A stretch of DNA of 47,342 nucleotides, taken from assembly GCA_026401035.1 (NCBI GenBank), contig JAPLNR010000044.1, positions 1 through 47,342 on the forward strand. The letters are read 5' to 3'. The notes under the pieces are model-generated. The model saw nothing but the letters and a program-made list of their open reading frames with translations. It was not told the origin of the DNA and ran no database searches. This stretch comes from Planctomycetia bacterium (GTDB lineage: Bacteria > Planctomycetota > Planctomycetia > Pirellulales > UBA1268). Shown here piece by piece: positions 34,107 to 42,273 of the stretch (the stretch's first letter is position 1; every line of letters starts with the position of its first letter). The position numbers and the translations under genes were made by a program.

Positions 34107-35075
34107 ATGCGAGATGAATTGGTCGGCTATCTGCTGGGCGCGATCGAGGAGCCGGAGTCGAAACGGGTCGAAACGGCGCTCGCCGATCCGCAGCAGGGGC
34201 CGGCGCTGAAGCGCGACCTCGAGCAGTTGCGGCGTGCCATCGAGCCGCTATCCCGCGATCACGGCTTTCTCGCCGCCCCGCCCGGCTTGGCCCGCCGCAC
34301 GATGCGGTTTGTCGAATCCCATGCGGCCGCCGCCGGCCCCCTGCCGACGCCGCGCGGCCTCTCGCCCGAGGAGGGCTCGTGGAGCGGCGCGGGGCCTCGG
34401 GCCTGGCTCGATCGGACGATCATGGCCGCCACGGCTCTGGCGGCATGCGTGCTCGTGGGGCCGCTCCTGCTCGACGCGATCCTGGAATCGCGAGCCCGCC
34501 GGGCGGAACGCAGCCTGCAGAAAACATCCGGTGCCCTCCAGGGCTACGCGGAATCGCACCGCGTGTTTCCGACGCCCCCGGATGCCGGTCCGCTCTCCCG
34601 TGCCGGCCTCTATGGGCCCACGCTCGTCTCCGAACACCGGCTCGTGGCGGATGACGGCACGCTCCTCTGTCCCGATACCGAACTCGCCCGCCGGGGCAAC
34701 TTCCGCGTGCCCACGCTCGACGAACTCAAGGCGGCTGTCGGCACGCCGCAGTTCGAAGAACTGGTGCGGAGCATGGGGGGCGACTACGGCTACACCCTCG
34801 GCCATCGCAACGCCGCCGGCGCGCTGCAGCCAAACAGGAACCTCCGCCGGAAGACTCACCCGATCATGGCCGACGCCCCGGACGCCTGCTGCGAGAAGAG
34901 CAGTAATCACCCCGGCGGCATCCACCACATCCTCTTCGAGGACGGGCACGTCGAGCGGGTCTTTCAGGATGACGTCCACCGCGACGATCATCTCTTCAGG
35001 AACGACGACGGCGAGACGGCTGCGGGCGTCGATCCCGACGACGCCGTCATCGGCGACTCGCACCACCAGCCGTAG
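34107..35075 (+). CDS. Putative anti-sigma factor with periplasmic pseudopilin-like domain
   Basis: A 322-residue protein encoded just after the ECF sigma factor. The N-terminal 95 residues are soluble and helical (MRDELVGYLLGAIEEPESKR), as in cytoplasmic sigma-binding domains, but the zinc HxxxCxxC motif is missing. One membrane helix (TIMAATALAACVLVGPLLLDAIL) at about 106-128 is followed directly by a helix (RAERSLQKTSGALQGYAESH) and a domain with YGYTLGHRN and NHPGGIHHILFEDGHVERV. The last motif recalls the C-terminus of DUF1559/pseudopilin-like proteins common in Planctomycetes. The pairing suggests that the periplasmic domain senses an envelope signal and holds the sigma factor inactive. 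This is inferred; the family assignment is uncertain. Confidence 0.7.
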   Translation: MRDELVGYLLGAIEEPESKRVETALADPQQGPALKRDLEQLRRAIEPLSRDHGFLAAPPGLARRTMRFVESHAAAAGPLPTPRGLSPEEGSWSGAGPRAWLDRTIMAATALAACVLVGPLLLDAILESRARRAERSLQKTSGALQGYAESHRVFPTPPDAGPLSRAGLYGPTLVSEHRLVADDGTLLCPDTELARRGNFRVPTLDELKAAVGTPQFEELVRSMGGDYGYTLGHRNAAGALQPNRNLRRKTHPIMADAPDACCEKSSNHPGGIHHILFEDGHVERVFQDDVHRDDHLFRNDDGETAAGVDPDDAVIGDSHHQP

Positions 35076-35141
35076 CGTCCGGCAGGGGCGCACTGCCCGT
35101 ATCCGGCCCGTCTGTGGCCGCCCGGCTCATGGTCGACGTGG

Positions 35142-37220
35142 CTATTTCAAGAGCGACTGCGCGGCGTCCGCGATGGCATCGACGGTGATGCCGAAGTGCT
35201 TGTAAAGGGCGGGGGCGGGCCCCGAGGCGCCGAAGCTGTTCATGCCGATGAACTTGCCACGAAGCCCGATCCACTTCTCCCATCCGAAGCCGCAGGCCGC
35301 CTCGCAGGCGACCCGCGCGGTGATGGCCGCCGGCAGCACGCTCTCGCGGTAGGCCGCGTCCTGCTCCGCGAAAAGATCCCAGCTCGGCATGCTCACCACG
35401 CGGGCATGCACGCCGGCTTCAGCAAGCTTCGCGGCAGCGTCGATGCAGAGCTGCAGTTCACTGCCGGTGCCGATCAGAATGCAGGCAGGTTTGCCATTCG
35501 GGGCATCCTTCAGAATATAGGCGCCCTTCGCAACGCCGCTGACCGCGCCGAACTGCGAGCGGTCGAGTGTCGGCAGGTTTTGCCGGCTGAGCACGAGCAC
35601 GGCGGGACGGTCGGGCCGTTGCATGACCACGCGGTAGGTTTCGGCCACCTCGTTGGCGTCGGCCGGCCGGAAGACGCTCAAGCCCGGCACGGCCCGGGCG
35701 CTGGCGAGTTGCTCGATTGGCTGGTGCGTCGGACCGTCTTCGCCGAGACCGATTGAATCGTGCGTGAGGATGTAGATGACACCCAGATTGCCGATCGCCG
35801 AGAGCCGTAGCGACGGCTTCAGGTAATCGAAGAATACAAAGAAGGTGGCGCAGTAGGGCCGCAGGCCCGAGAGCGCCATGCCATTGCAGGCGGCGGCCAT
35901 GCCATGCTCGCGGATGCCGAAGTGCATGTTGCGGCCCCCGTAGGAGCCCGGCTCGAAATCGCCGGCGCCCGCCACGAGCGTCATCGTCGACGGTGCCAGA
36001 TCGGCCGAGCCGCCGATGAACCAGGGCACGCCCGCGCTCAGCGCCTGCAGCACCTTGCCGGAAGACACGCGGCTGGCGAGTCCCTTGGCATCGGCCGGGA
36101 AGCACGGAATGGTCTTGTCCCATCCCGCCGGCAGACGGCCGTCGAAAAAGTCGGTGAGTTCGGCCGCGAACACCGGATGCGATTTCGAGTAATCGGCGAC
36201 CGACTTCTGCCAGGACTCGTGGGCCTGCTTGCCGCGAGCGGCGAACGTCTTCGCGAAGTGCTCGGGCACCTCCGCCGGCACGAGAAACTGCGCGTCGGCG
36301 GGCCAGCCATAGGCCTCCTTCGCGCCCTTGATCTCGTCGGGACCGAGCGGCGCGCCGTGTGCTTCGTGCGAGCCGGCCTTCTTCGGGGCGCCGTAGCCGA
36401 TCACGCTCTTCACGACGACGAGCGTCGGCTTCTCCTGCTCCGCCTTGAAGGCGTGCAACGCCTTCTTGAGCGCCGCGGTGTCGTTGGCATCGGCAACGCG
36501 CTCGACCCGCCAGCCGAGAGCCTCGAACCGCTGGGCGACGTTCTCCGTGAAGGCGAGATGCGTTTCTCCCTCGATCGTGATCGAGTTGTCGTCGTAGATC
36601 CAGCAGAGATTCGCGAGCTTCAGGTGGCCGGCGATCGAGGCCGCCTCGGCGGCCACGCCCTCCATCAGGTCGCCGTCGCTGCAGAGCACGTAGGTGTCGT
36701 AGTCGAAGAGTTGGTGGCCGGGCTGGTTGTAGTGGGCGGCGAGCCACTTCGACGCGATCGCCATGCCGACCGAGTTGCCGCAGCCCTGTCCGAGCGGGCC
36801 GGTGGTGGTCTCGATCCCGGCGGTCATGTGGTGCTCGGGGTGACCGGCGCAGACGCTGTCGAGCTGGCGAAACTTCTTGATCTCGTCGATCGACACGGCC
36901 GGCAGGTCGCGGGCAGCGTCGTTTGTGCCGCCCCGGCGGATGCCCGCCAGATGGATGAGCGAATAGAGCAGCATCGACGCGTGGCCGCAGGAGAGCACGA
37001 ACCGGTCGCGGTTGGGCCAGGCGGGATTCGTCGGATCGTACCGCAGGAAATCTTTCCAGACAGTGAAGGCGACCGGGGCCAATGCCATCGGCGTGCCGGG
37101 ATGGCCGCTCTTGGCGGCTTCGACCGCGTCCATCGAGAGGGTGCGGATCGTGTCGATCGAGAGGCGGTCGAGATCGGTGGCGTGAGGCGCGCGCGCTGGG
37201 GCTGCGGACGAGGTGGTCAT
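35142..37220 (-). CDS. tkt: Transketolase
   Basis: A 692-residue thiamine-diphosphate enzyme moving two-carbon units between sugar phosphates in the pentose phosphate pathway. DTIRTLSMDAVEAAKSGHPG near residue 25 and SCGHASMLLYSLIHL near 73 are conserved, the TPP/metal motif GDLMEGVAAEAASIAG near 160 ends with IYDDNSITIEG, and the pyrimidine domain holds HDSIGLGEDGPTHQPIEQLA near 480. The third, regulatory domain includes GTGSELQL near 580. The ATG at 37220 (MTTSSAAP) has a promoter upstream and gives usual length. It is followed on the opposite strand by the anti-sigma gene. Confidence 0.95.
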   Translation of the reverse strand: MTTSSAAPARAPHATDLDRLSIDTIRTLSMDAVEAAKSGHPGTPMALAPVAFTVWKDFLRYDPTNPAWPNRDRFVLSCGHASMLLYSLIHLAGIRRGGTNDAARDLPAVSIDEIKKFRQLDSVCAGHPEHHMTAGIETTTGPLGQGCGNSVGMAIASKWLAAHYNQPGHQLFDYDTYVLCSDGDLMEGVAAEAASIAGHLKLANLCWIYDDNSITIEGETHLAFTENVAQRFEALGWRVERVADANDTAALKKALHAFKAEQEKPTLVVVKSVIGYGAPKKAGSHEAHGAPLGPDEIKGAKEAYGWPADAQFLVPAEVPEHFAKTFAARGKQAHESWQKSVADYSKSHPVFAAELTDFFDGRLPAGWDKTIPCFPADAKGLASRVSSGKVLQALSAGVPWFIGGSADLAPSTMTLVAGAGDFEPGSYGGRNMHFGIREHGMAAACNGMALSGLRPYCATFFVFFDYLKPSLRLSAIGNLGVIYILTHDSIGLGEDGPTHQPIEQLASARAVPGLSVFRPADANEVAETYRVVMQRPDRPAVLVLSRQNLPTLDRSQFGAVSGVAKGAYILKDAPNGKPACILIGTGSELQLCIDAAAKLAEAGVHARVVSMPSWDLFAEQDAAYRESVLPAAITARVACEAACGFGWEKWIGLRGKFIGMNSFGASGPAPALYKHFGITVDAIADAAQSLLK

Positions 37221-37262
37221 GGGGTGATTTTCTCCGGAAAAAGCCTGTGTTGATCGGCGGAA

Positions 37263-37292
37263 AGTGTATGTGCGGGAATGAAACTCCGTCAA
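37263..37292 (-). promoter_or_regulatory. Sigma-70-type promoter for transketolase
   Basis: On the minus strand TTGACG (37292-37287) is followed after 18 nt by TACACT (37268-37263). The -35 matches five of six and the -10 four of six. Transcription would start near 37256, leaving about 36 nt before the ATG. Confidence 0.5.
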
Positions 37293-37415
37293 CGCGGCAG
37301 TCGGATCCAACTGCCAGTCGAGTGCTGGCGACCCGCATTGGTTCGCCGGCGACTCCAATGCTCGTCGAGCTTCCGCCGATCGGCTCGTCAGCACCGGAGT
37401 TTCTGGAGCTGATAT

Positions 37416-39542
37416 TCAGCGGGCCATGTGGCGGCGGTAGGCGTCGTCGAGATCGGCGTAACTTTTGCCGCAGAGCTTGGCGAGCGTGTCGGGATCGACG
37501 GTGCCCGTGTAGAGCCGCACGAGGTATTCCACGAACGCCTCGCGGTAGCGGGCCTGCTCGCCGTTCATGAAGAAGTCGGCGAGGCCCGAGATCTGGCTGT
37601 AGATCTCGGGCAGCCGTTCGTCGGCCTGCAGTTCACGGCGTCCCAGGCTGCAGAGCTCGTCGAGCGGAACATAAAAACCGTCGTCGATGAGCCGCTCCCG
37701 CGCAGCGGGGGCCCTGCCCGCGTCGCGGCCGCCCAGCGTCCAGCCGAACTCCGTGGGCACGAGGCTCTCCATATAGCAGGCGGCCGCCTCGATCGCCCAG
37801 AAGCCGCACCGTTCACCCGCGAGCGGGCTCGTCTTTCGCATCTCCGCGAAGAGCTGGTGGGTGGCCTCGTGATGCACCGTCGACAATTCGCCACCGTCGG
37901 CATCCTGGGGATCGAAAAACCACGCCGTGCGGGTGGGCGTCCAGTAGATGCCGAGCGTGCGGGCGATCGCGGGCTCGAGTTCTTCGAGTGCGGCGATGTA
38001 TTGCTCACGGTCGGCGAGCAGCATGGCCGCGAAGGGATCGCGGGCGGCAGGCCGGCCGCGGCCCTCGAACAGTCGTTCGAGTTCTCCGGGCTCGGATATG
38101 AATCCCCCAAAAATCTGCCGCCACACGGTATGGGTTTCTTCGAGTGTACGTGCCAGTCCGGCTGCCTCCGCCAGGCTTGCGGTCGACGTGATCTGCCAGT
38201 GGTCGGATGCCAGCTTCCATCCCTCGGCGGCGTTTCGCGGCTGCACGATGGCATCGGCCGGCACCCACCGGCCGCGGTCATACCGTTCGCCGGCCTCGTA
38301 CCGTGCGCGCCGGCCCTTCGGCAGCCAGCCAAAGCCCGTGGAAAACTCTTCACCCCGGTCGAGCCGCCGCGCCGCCTCGGGCCATACCCAGCGAGCGTCG
38401 CGTTTCACCCAGCCGCCCGCCGCTCTCGCCCGCTCGTGCTCGGGGTCTTCGCGGAGCGTCGCATACAACAGCCGGATTGCCGCGCAGTTTTGCTGGTCGA
38501 GCGGCGGTTTGGCGGTTTCCTGCTCATGGGCTGCGGCGCGTTCCGCCCTCGTGGGCACCCGGGCATGGGCCCGAGCCGCCGTGACCGCCAACGTGAACAG
38601 CCCCGCGGCCCGTGCCCGCCGTGCGTCACAGAAATCCCGCCAGATCGCATCCTCCTCGGCGGTGTCGATCCAGTCGGGCTGTTCGAGACGTGCGGGAATC
38701 GCGAGCACGATCTGCCGGTCTGCCTCCGCGGGCACGTGCCAGCCGCGAACGAGCGTTGCCAACTGATCGGAGCCTCCGGCCGTCGCCCGCCGCTCGAGGC
38801 TCGCGGCGGAATTCGCCCACTCCTTGTCGAGTTGGGACGCCGTCTTCGGCTCTTCTTTGGAACTGGCGGCGCTGAACACCAGCGCGATCATGGCTGCGGT
38901 GCGGCCCGCCGTCGGACCACGAGCAATCGCGGGCAACTTGGCAAGCCAGTCGCGGATCAGGTTGGCGATCGAGAGCAGCCAATAGATCGGATCGATGAGA
39001 TAGTCCCAGGCGTTGTCCGATTCGAGGCAGCCGAGTTGCCAGAACCCGCCCGCGGCGAGGAGCACGATCCCGAAGGCGTTGTTGCGCAGCACGAGTCCGG
39101 CTCCGACCACGGCGGCGGCCGCGGCCACGCCCGGTGACCGCCAGCCGAGCGTGTAGGGATCGAAGGGGCCGAGTCCGAGGGCTGCCGGATAGAGGAGCAG
39201 CCCGGCGGCGACTCCAAACCAGAGCGCGGCCCGCTTCGCCGCGGCGTCGAAGAGCGGCCGCTGCAGCAGGGGCCCGAGCGCAAAATCGCAGAGCAGCGCG
39301 ACCAACGGCAGGCTGAAGCTCGCATTGAAAGCGTGGAGCCAACGGCCCAGAGGCAGCCCCGCCACAGGGATGATCGCGATCGCGCCGGCGGCGACCGGCA
39401 GCCAGCGGAGTGCGGGTCTGTGCAGGCCGCAGGCGTGCAGCGTCGGCAGGACGGCCCGGCCAAGCGCGGCCAGGACAACAGCCCAGACGGCGACGGGATA
39501 CCACCACTCAAGGCCGCCAGCCATGAAGGAAATGCCGTTCAT
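37416..39542 (-). CDS. Fusion of a polytopic membrane domain and a secreted gluzincin-like metallopeptidase domain
   Basis: A 708-residue protein of unknown function. Residues 10-200 form about five membrane helices (WYPVAVWAVVLAALGRAVL to FGIVLLAAGGFWQLG). Around 212-227 is a signal-like segment (RTAAMIALVFSAASS), after which the sequence is periplasmic in character, with a RGRWVPADA-type segment near 424. The zinc motif His558-Glu-Ala-Thr-His562 and a later Glu585 (AIEAAACYMES) fit a gluzincin active site similar to DUF1570 proteins. A second gene starting inside near residue 212 was considered, but the frame is continuous. Its ATG overlaps the stop of the sialidase-like gene (ATGA), making it the last of a three-gene operon. 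The substrate is unknown. Confidence 0.68.
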   Translation of the reverse strand: MNGISFMAGGLEWWYPVAVWAVVLAALGRAVLPTLHACGLHRPALRWLPVAAGAIAIIPVAGLPLGRWLHAFNASFSLPLVALLCDFALGPLLQRPLFDAAAKRAALWFGVAAGLLLYPAALGLGPFDPYTLGWRSPGVAAAAAVVGAGLVLRNNAFGIVLLAAGGFWQLGCLESDNAWDYLIDPIYWLLSIANLIRDWLAKLPAIARGPTAGRTAAMIALVFSAASSKEEPKTASQLDKEWANSAASLERRATAGGSDQLATLVRGWHVPAEADRQIVLAIPARLEQPDWIDTAEEDAIWRDFCDARRARAAGLFTLAVTAARAHARVPTRAERAAAHEQETAKPPLDQQNCAAIRLLYATLREDPEHERARAAGGWVKRDARWVWPEAARRLDRGEEFSTGFGWLPKGRRARYEAGERYDRGRWVPADAIVQPRNAAEGWKLASDHWQITSTASLAEAAGLARTLEETHTVWRQIFGGFISEPGELERLFEGRGRPAARDPFAAMLLADREQYIAALEELEPAIARTLGIYWTPTRTAWFFDPQDADGGELSTVHHEATHQLFAEMRKTSPLAGERCGFWAIEAAACYMESLVPTEFGWTLGGRDAGRAPAARERLIDDGFYVPLDELCSLGRRELQADERLPEIYSQISGLADFFMNGEQARYREAFVEYLVRLYTGTVDPDTLAKLCGKSYADLDDAYRRHMAR

Positions 39543-40711
39543 GCAAGCGGCTCCCGCGGCTGCCCGAGAATCCAGGCCTCGTTCATCGCCACATGCCGCA
39601 CCCGCTTCATCTTCCAGGTATAGACGAGATGCACGAGGCCACGGCCATCCTGAACCATATAGGGATAGGCGAACCTCTGTCCCGGTTCGTTATCGAGCGT
39701 GGCGATGAGTGTCCACGCGTCGGAGACGCCGTCGTTGAGCGCCAGGCTGAGATTTTCACGGCCCGTATCCGAGTGATTGAGGGCCACGAGGATGGCGCCG
39801 GTCGAAAGGCGGATCGCGGCGACGCTGGCATCCGGATTGGCGAGCCGTGTCGGCGTCGGCGGCGACCAGGAGCGGCCGCCGTCGGCGGACCGCTGCGCGA
39901 CGAGCCGCCTGCTTGAACCATGGTTTCGTAGGAAGGCGATCGCCACTGTGCCGCTGAGGGGCACGACGGCCGGCTGCAGGAGCGACCGCCCACCCGCCAT
40001 CCGCGACTTCGTGGCCACGAGCCGATCGCCCTCCGGCCGTAGCCAGAGCATCTCGGGAAACTTTCCGATGCATTCGTGGTAGACGGGGAGCCCGATCTCG
40101 CCCGAGTCGAGCAGCGCCGGGGCCGCCCGCACCAGTTCGCTGATGTTGAAGAGCGGGCTCAGCGAGAGCCGCCGGCTCCGCGACCATGTCCGGCCGCCAT
40201 CGTGCGAGCAGCAGGCATTGAGCGAACTGCCCGACCAGCCGCCGACGGCGATCGTCACGTACACGAGCCAGAGCCGTCCGGAGCCGTCGGCAAAGATGAC
40301 CGGATTGCCCACCTTGTCGACGAACCTGTCGAGGTCGTCGGCTGCGGTACCGCGATCGAAGAGCATGCGGGGAGCGGCCCAATCGATCCCGGTCGTGGAG
40401 TCGGCGGCAATCGGCCCCGACTCCGCCAGCCAGATGGCGACATCGCGGGCCGATTCCTCCGAGCCCGCATACCAGGTGCAGGCGAGTCCGCCATCTGGAC
40501 GTTCGCAGATCGATGGGCAATGCACGTACGCCAGCGGCGGATCGTGGTCGATGAAGCCGCTGGCGAAGAACGGCCGCTCGTCGGCCGCGGGCACGGCCGG
40601 CAGTCGGAACGTGGCCCCGGTCGCAGGCAGTGGGCCGCGGTCGGGCCGCGGCCAGCACCACAGCAGAGCCGTCGCCGACGCCAGCACGCTCCGCCGCGTG
40701 AGATCATCCAT
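39539..40711 (-). CDS. Exported sialidase-like (BNR repeat) protein
   Basis: A 390-residue six-bladed beta-propeller candidate. A twin-arginine-like signal (DLTRRSVLASATALLW) opens it, and two Asp-box motifs are clear: SHDGGRTWS near 177 and SADGGRSWS near 282. Surrounding residues (GGLACTWYAGSEES; FADGSGRLWLVY; GSSLNACCSHDGG) match the BNR_2 family, which includes exo-alpha-sialidases and related sugar lyases. A catalytic arginine triad could not be confirmed from sequence alone. The neighbours are a sugar isomerase/epimerase upstream (44 nt) and the metallopeptidase-like fusion downstream, consistent with use of host or algal glycans. Confidence 0.82.
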   Translation of the reverse strand: MDDLTRRSVLASATALLWCWPRPDRGPLPATGATFRLPAVPAADERPFFASGFIDHDPPLAYVHCPSICERPDGGLACTWYAGSEESARDVAIWLAESGPIAADSTTGIDWAAPRMLFDRGTAADDLDRFVDKVGNPVIFADGSGRLWLVYVTIAVGGWSGSSLNACCSHDGGRTWSRSRRLSLSPLFNISELVRAAPALLDSGEIGLPVYHECIGKFPEMLWLRPEGDRLVATKSRMAGGRSLLQPAVVPLSGTVAIAFLRNHGSSRRLVAQRSADGGRSWSPPTPTRLANPDASVAAIRLSTGAILVALNHSDTGRENLSLALNDGVSDAWTLIATLDNEPGQRFAYPYMVQDGRGLVHLVYTWKMKRVRHVAMNEAWILGQPREPLA

Positions 40712-40755
40712 GAGTGCTCGATCGCTCCCGAACTCCAGCCACCGTTGGCCCCGGA

Positions 40756-41757
40756 TCAGGCCTCCTCGGCAAACGCCGAGTCGAATTGCCGGCGGCTCGG
40801 CGCGAAGTCGAGGTTCTGCACGAACTCACAGGCCTCGGCGGCGCCGTGCTCTCGATCCATGCCGCAATCCTCCCACTCGACCGACAGCGGTCCCTCGTAG
40901 CCAATCTGGTTGAGGGCCCGGATGATCTCCTCGAAGTCGACGCCGCCACGGCCCGGCGACCGGAAATCCCAGCCGCGGCGAGGATCGCCGAAATTCAGGT
41001 GGCTGCCGAGGATGCCGCTTTTACCGTTGAGTGTGACGACCGCGTCCTTGACGTGGACGTGATAGATGCGGTCGTGGAACGTGCGGATGAACTCGACGGA
41101 GTCGACACCCTGCCAGTGGAGGTGGCTCGGGTCGAAGTTGAAGCCAAATTCCTCGCGGCGGCCGAGCGCATCGAGTGCCCGCTGGGCCGTCACCGTGTCG
41201 AAGGCGATCTCGGTGGGATGCACCTCGAGCGCGAAGCGCACGCCGCACTCGGCGAAGACATCGAGGATCGGGTTCCAGCGGTCGGCGAATTCCTGGAAGC
41301 CCGCGGCGATCATCGACTCCGGCACCGGCGGAAATGAATAGAGCAGGTGCCAGATGCTCGAACCGGTGAAGCCGTTGACGACCGACACACCGAGTTTCTG
41401 TGCGGCCCGGGCGGTCTTCTTCATTTCTTCAGCGGCACGGCGGTTGACACCGGACGGATTCCCGTCGCCCCAGACATGCGGCGGCAGGATCGTCTTGTGC
41501 CGCTCGTCGATCCGATCGCAGACGGCCTGTCCGACCAGATGGTTCGAGATCGCGTAGACCGAAAGCTCGTGCCGTTCGAGCGCATCCCGCTTCGCGGCAC
41601 AGTAGCCGCTCTCGTCGAGGGCCCGCGTGACGTCGAAGTGGTCGCCCCAGCAGGCCAGTTCGAGCCCCTGATAGCCAAACTCACGCGCCTTGCGGGCGAG
41701 ATCCTCGAGCGGCAGGTCGGCCCACTGACCGGTGAACAGCGTGACGGGGCGGGGCAT
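40756..41757 (-). CDS. Sugar phosphate isomerase/epimerase, TIM-barrel type
   Basis: A 333-residue member of the xylose-isomerase-like barrel family. It opens with [20 protein letters not shown] and holds the usual metal-site strings: [11 protein letters not shown] near 173, [12 protein letters not shown] near 207, [10 protein letters not shown] near 233 and [11 protein letters not shown] near 293. The protein is cytoplasmic with no signal peptide. The specific sugar cannot be inferred. It is the first gene of the operon that continues with the sialidase-like protein; its upstream region is filled by palindromic and direct repeats. Confidence 0.9.
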   Translation of the reverse strand: MPRPVTLFTGQWADLPLEDLARKAREFGYQGLELACWGDHFDVTRALDESGYCAAKRDALERHELSVYAISNHLVGQAVCDRIDERHKTILPPHVWGDGNPSGVNRRAAEEMKKTARAAQKLGVSVVNGFTGSSIWHLLYSFPPVPESMIAAGFQEFADRWNPILDVFAECGVRFALEVHPTEIAFDTVTAQRALDALGRREEFGFNFDPSHLHWQGVDSVEFIRTFHDRIYHVHVKDAVVTLNGKSGILGSHLNFGDPRRGWDFRSPGRGGVDFEEIIRALNQIGYEGPLSVEWEDCGMDREHGAAEACEFVQNLDFAPSRRQFDSAFAEEA

Positions 41758-41914
41758 GAGGGCTCCTTAAAAAATGAGAAATAATCGGAGGGCGGAAATT
41801 GTGCCAGATTTCGGTGGTTGTGAAAACTGTGGGGGCCTCCGACGCTCCAACGCCGCCGCACTGCATGCTGTTCGGCACAGGATTGCTTGCCCGTGGGACG
41901 TGGCGTGTCGAGTG

Positions 41915-42077
41915 CCTTGCCCAACCCGGCTTCGGGCTACCCGTGCCCCAGCGCCGGACGTTCGCTACGGGCATCCTGCCCTGCGCTCACTCGATGCTGC
42001 CCGCGCTCCGCCATCCTGGCTGCGCTTGTCAGCAACGCCGGCGATGGGGCACGGGTAGCCCAAAGCCTTACTCAACT
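41915..42077. repeat. Palindromic element, copy 3 (single module)
   Basis: A single B-type module between the lptF/G and epimerase genes. Arms 41928-41950 and 42045-42067 are complementary at 22 of 23 positions. The interior contains CGGACGTTCGCTACGGGCAT and CTCACTCGATGC as in the other copies. The left end reads GCCCAACCCGGC. No module A is attached. Confidence 0.88.
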
Positions 42078-42093
42078 GGTGATCGCAGAAAGC

Positions 42094-42156
42094 GTGTTTG
42101 CACCAGCAACCGGAGGTTGCCAAGGAAAAACGAGCAGGATGCCAAGACTTTCCGTG
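42094..42156 (+). repeat. 63-bp direct repeat, unit 1
   Basis: Starts GTGTTTGCACCAGC and ends GACTTTCCGTG. It contains a hairpin with a GGA loop (GCAACC-GGA-GGTTGC). It matches unit 2 at 58 of 63 positions, all differences clustered in five adjacent bases. It lies in the gap after copy 3 of the palindromic element. Confidence 0.9.
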
Positions 42157-42182
42157 CGGTGCGGCATCAGGCCTGGAGGGCC

Positions 42183-42245
42183 GTGTTTGCACCAGCAACC
42201 GGAGGTTGCCAAGGAAAGTTTGGCAGGATGCCAAGACTTTCCGTG
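42183..42245 (+). repeat. 63-bp direct repeat, unit 2
   Basis: Same as unit 1, 89 nt further on, and ending 29 nt before the lptF/G stop. It has two GGA-loop hairpins: GCAACC-GGA-GGTTGC and TTGGCA-GGA-TGCCAA. A degenerate third fragment (GTGTTTTCCGTGAAG) follows to about 42273. Together with copy 3 the 516 nt between the genes are almost entirely repeats. Confidence 0.9.
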
Positions 42246-42273
42246 AAGCAGGATGCTCGTGTTTTCCGTGAAG

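Noticed and set aside
35904..37253. Plus-strand frame of 449 codons opposite transketolase
   Set aside because: Shadow of transketolase in a GC-rich antisense frame.
42094..42245. Possible two-repeat CRISPR
   Set aside because: Only two 63-bp units with a short gap, internal hairpins and no cas genes.
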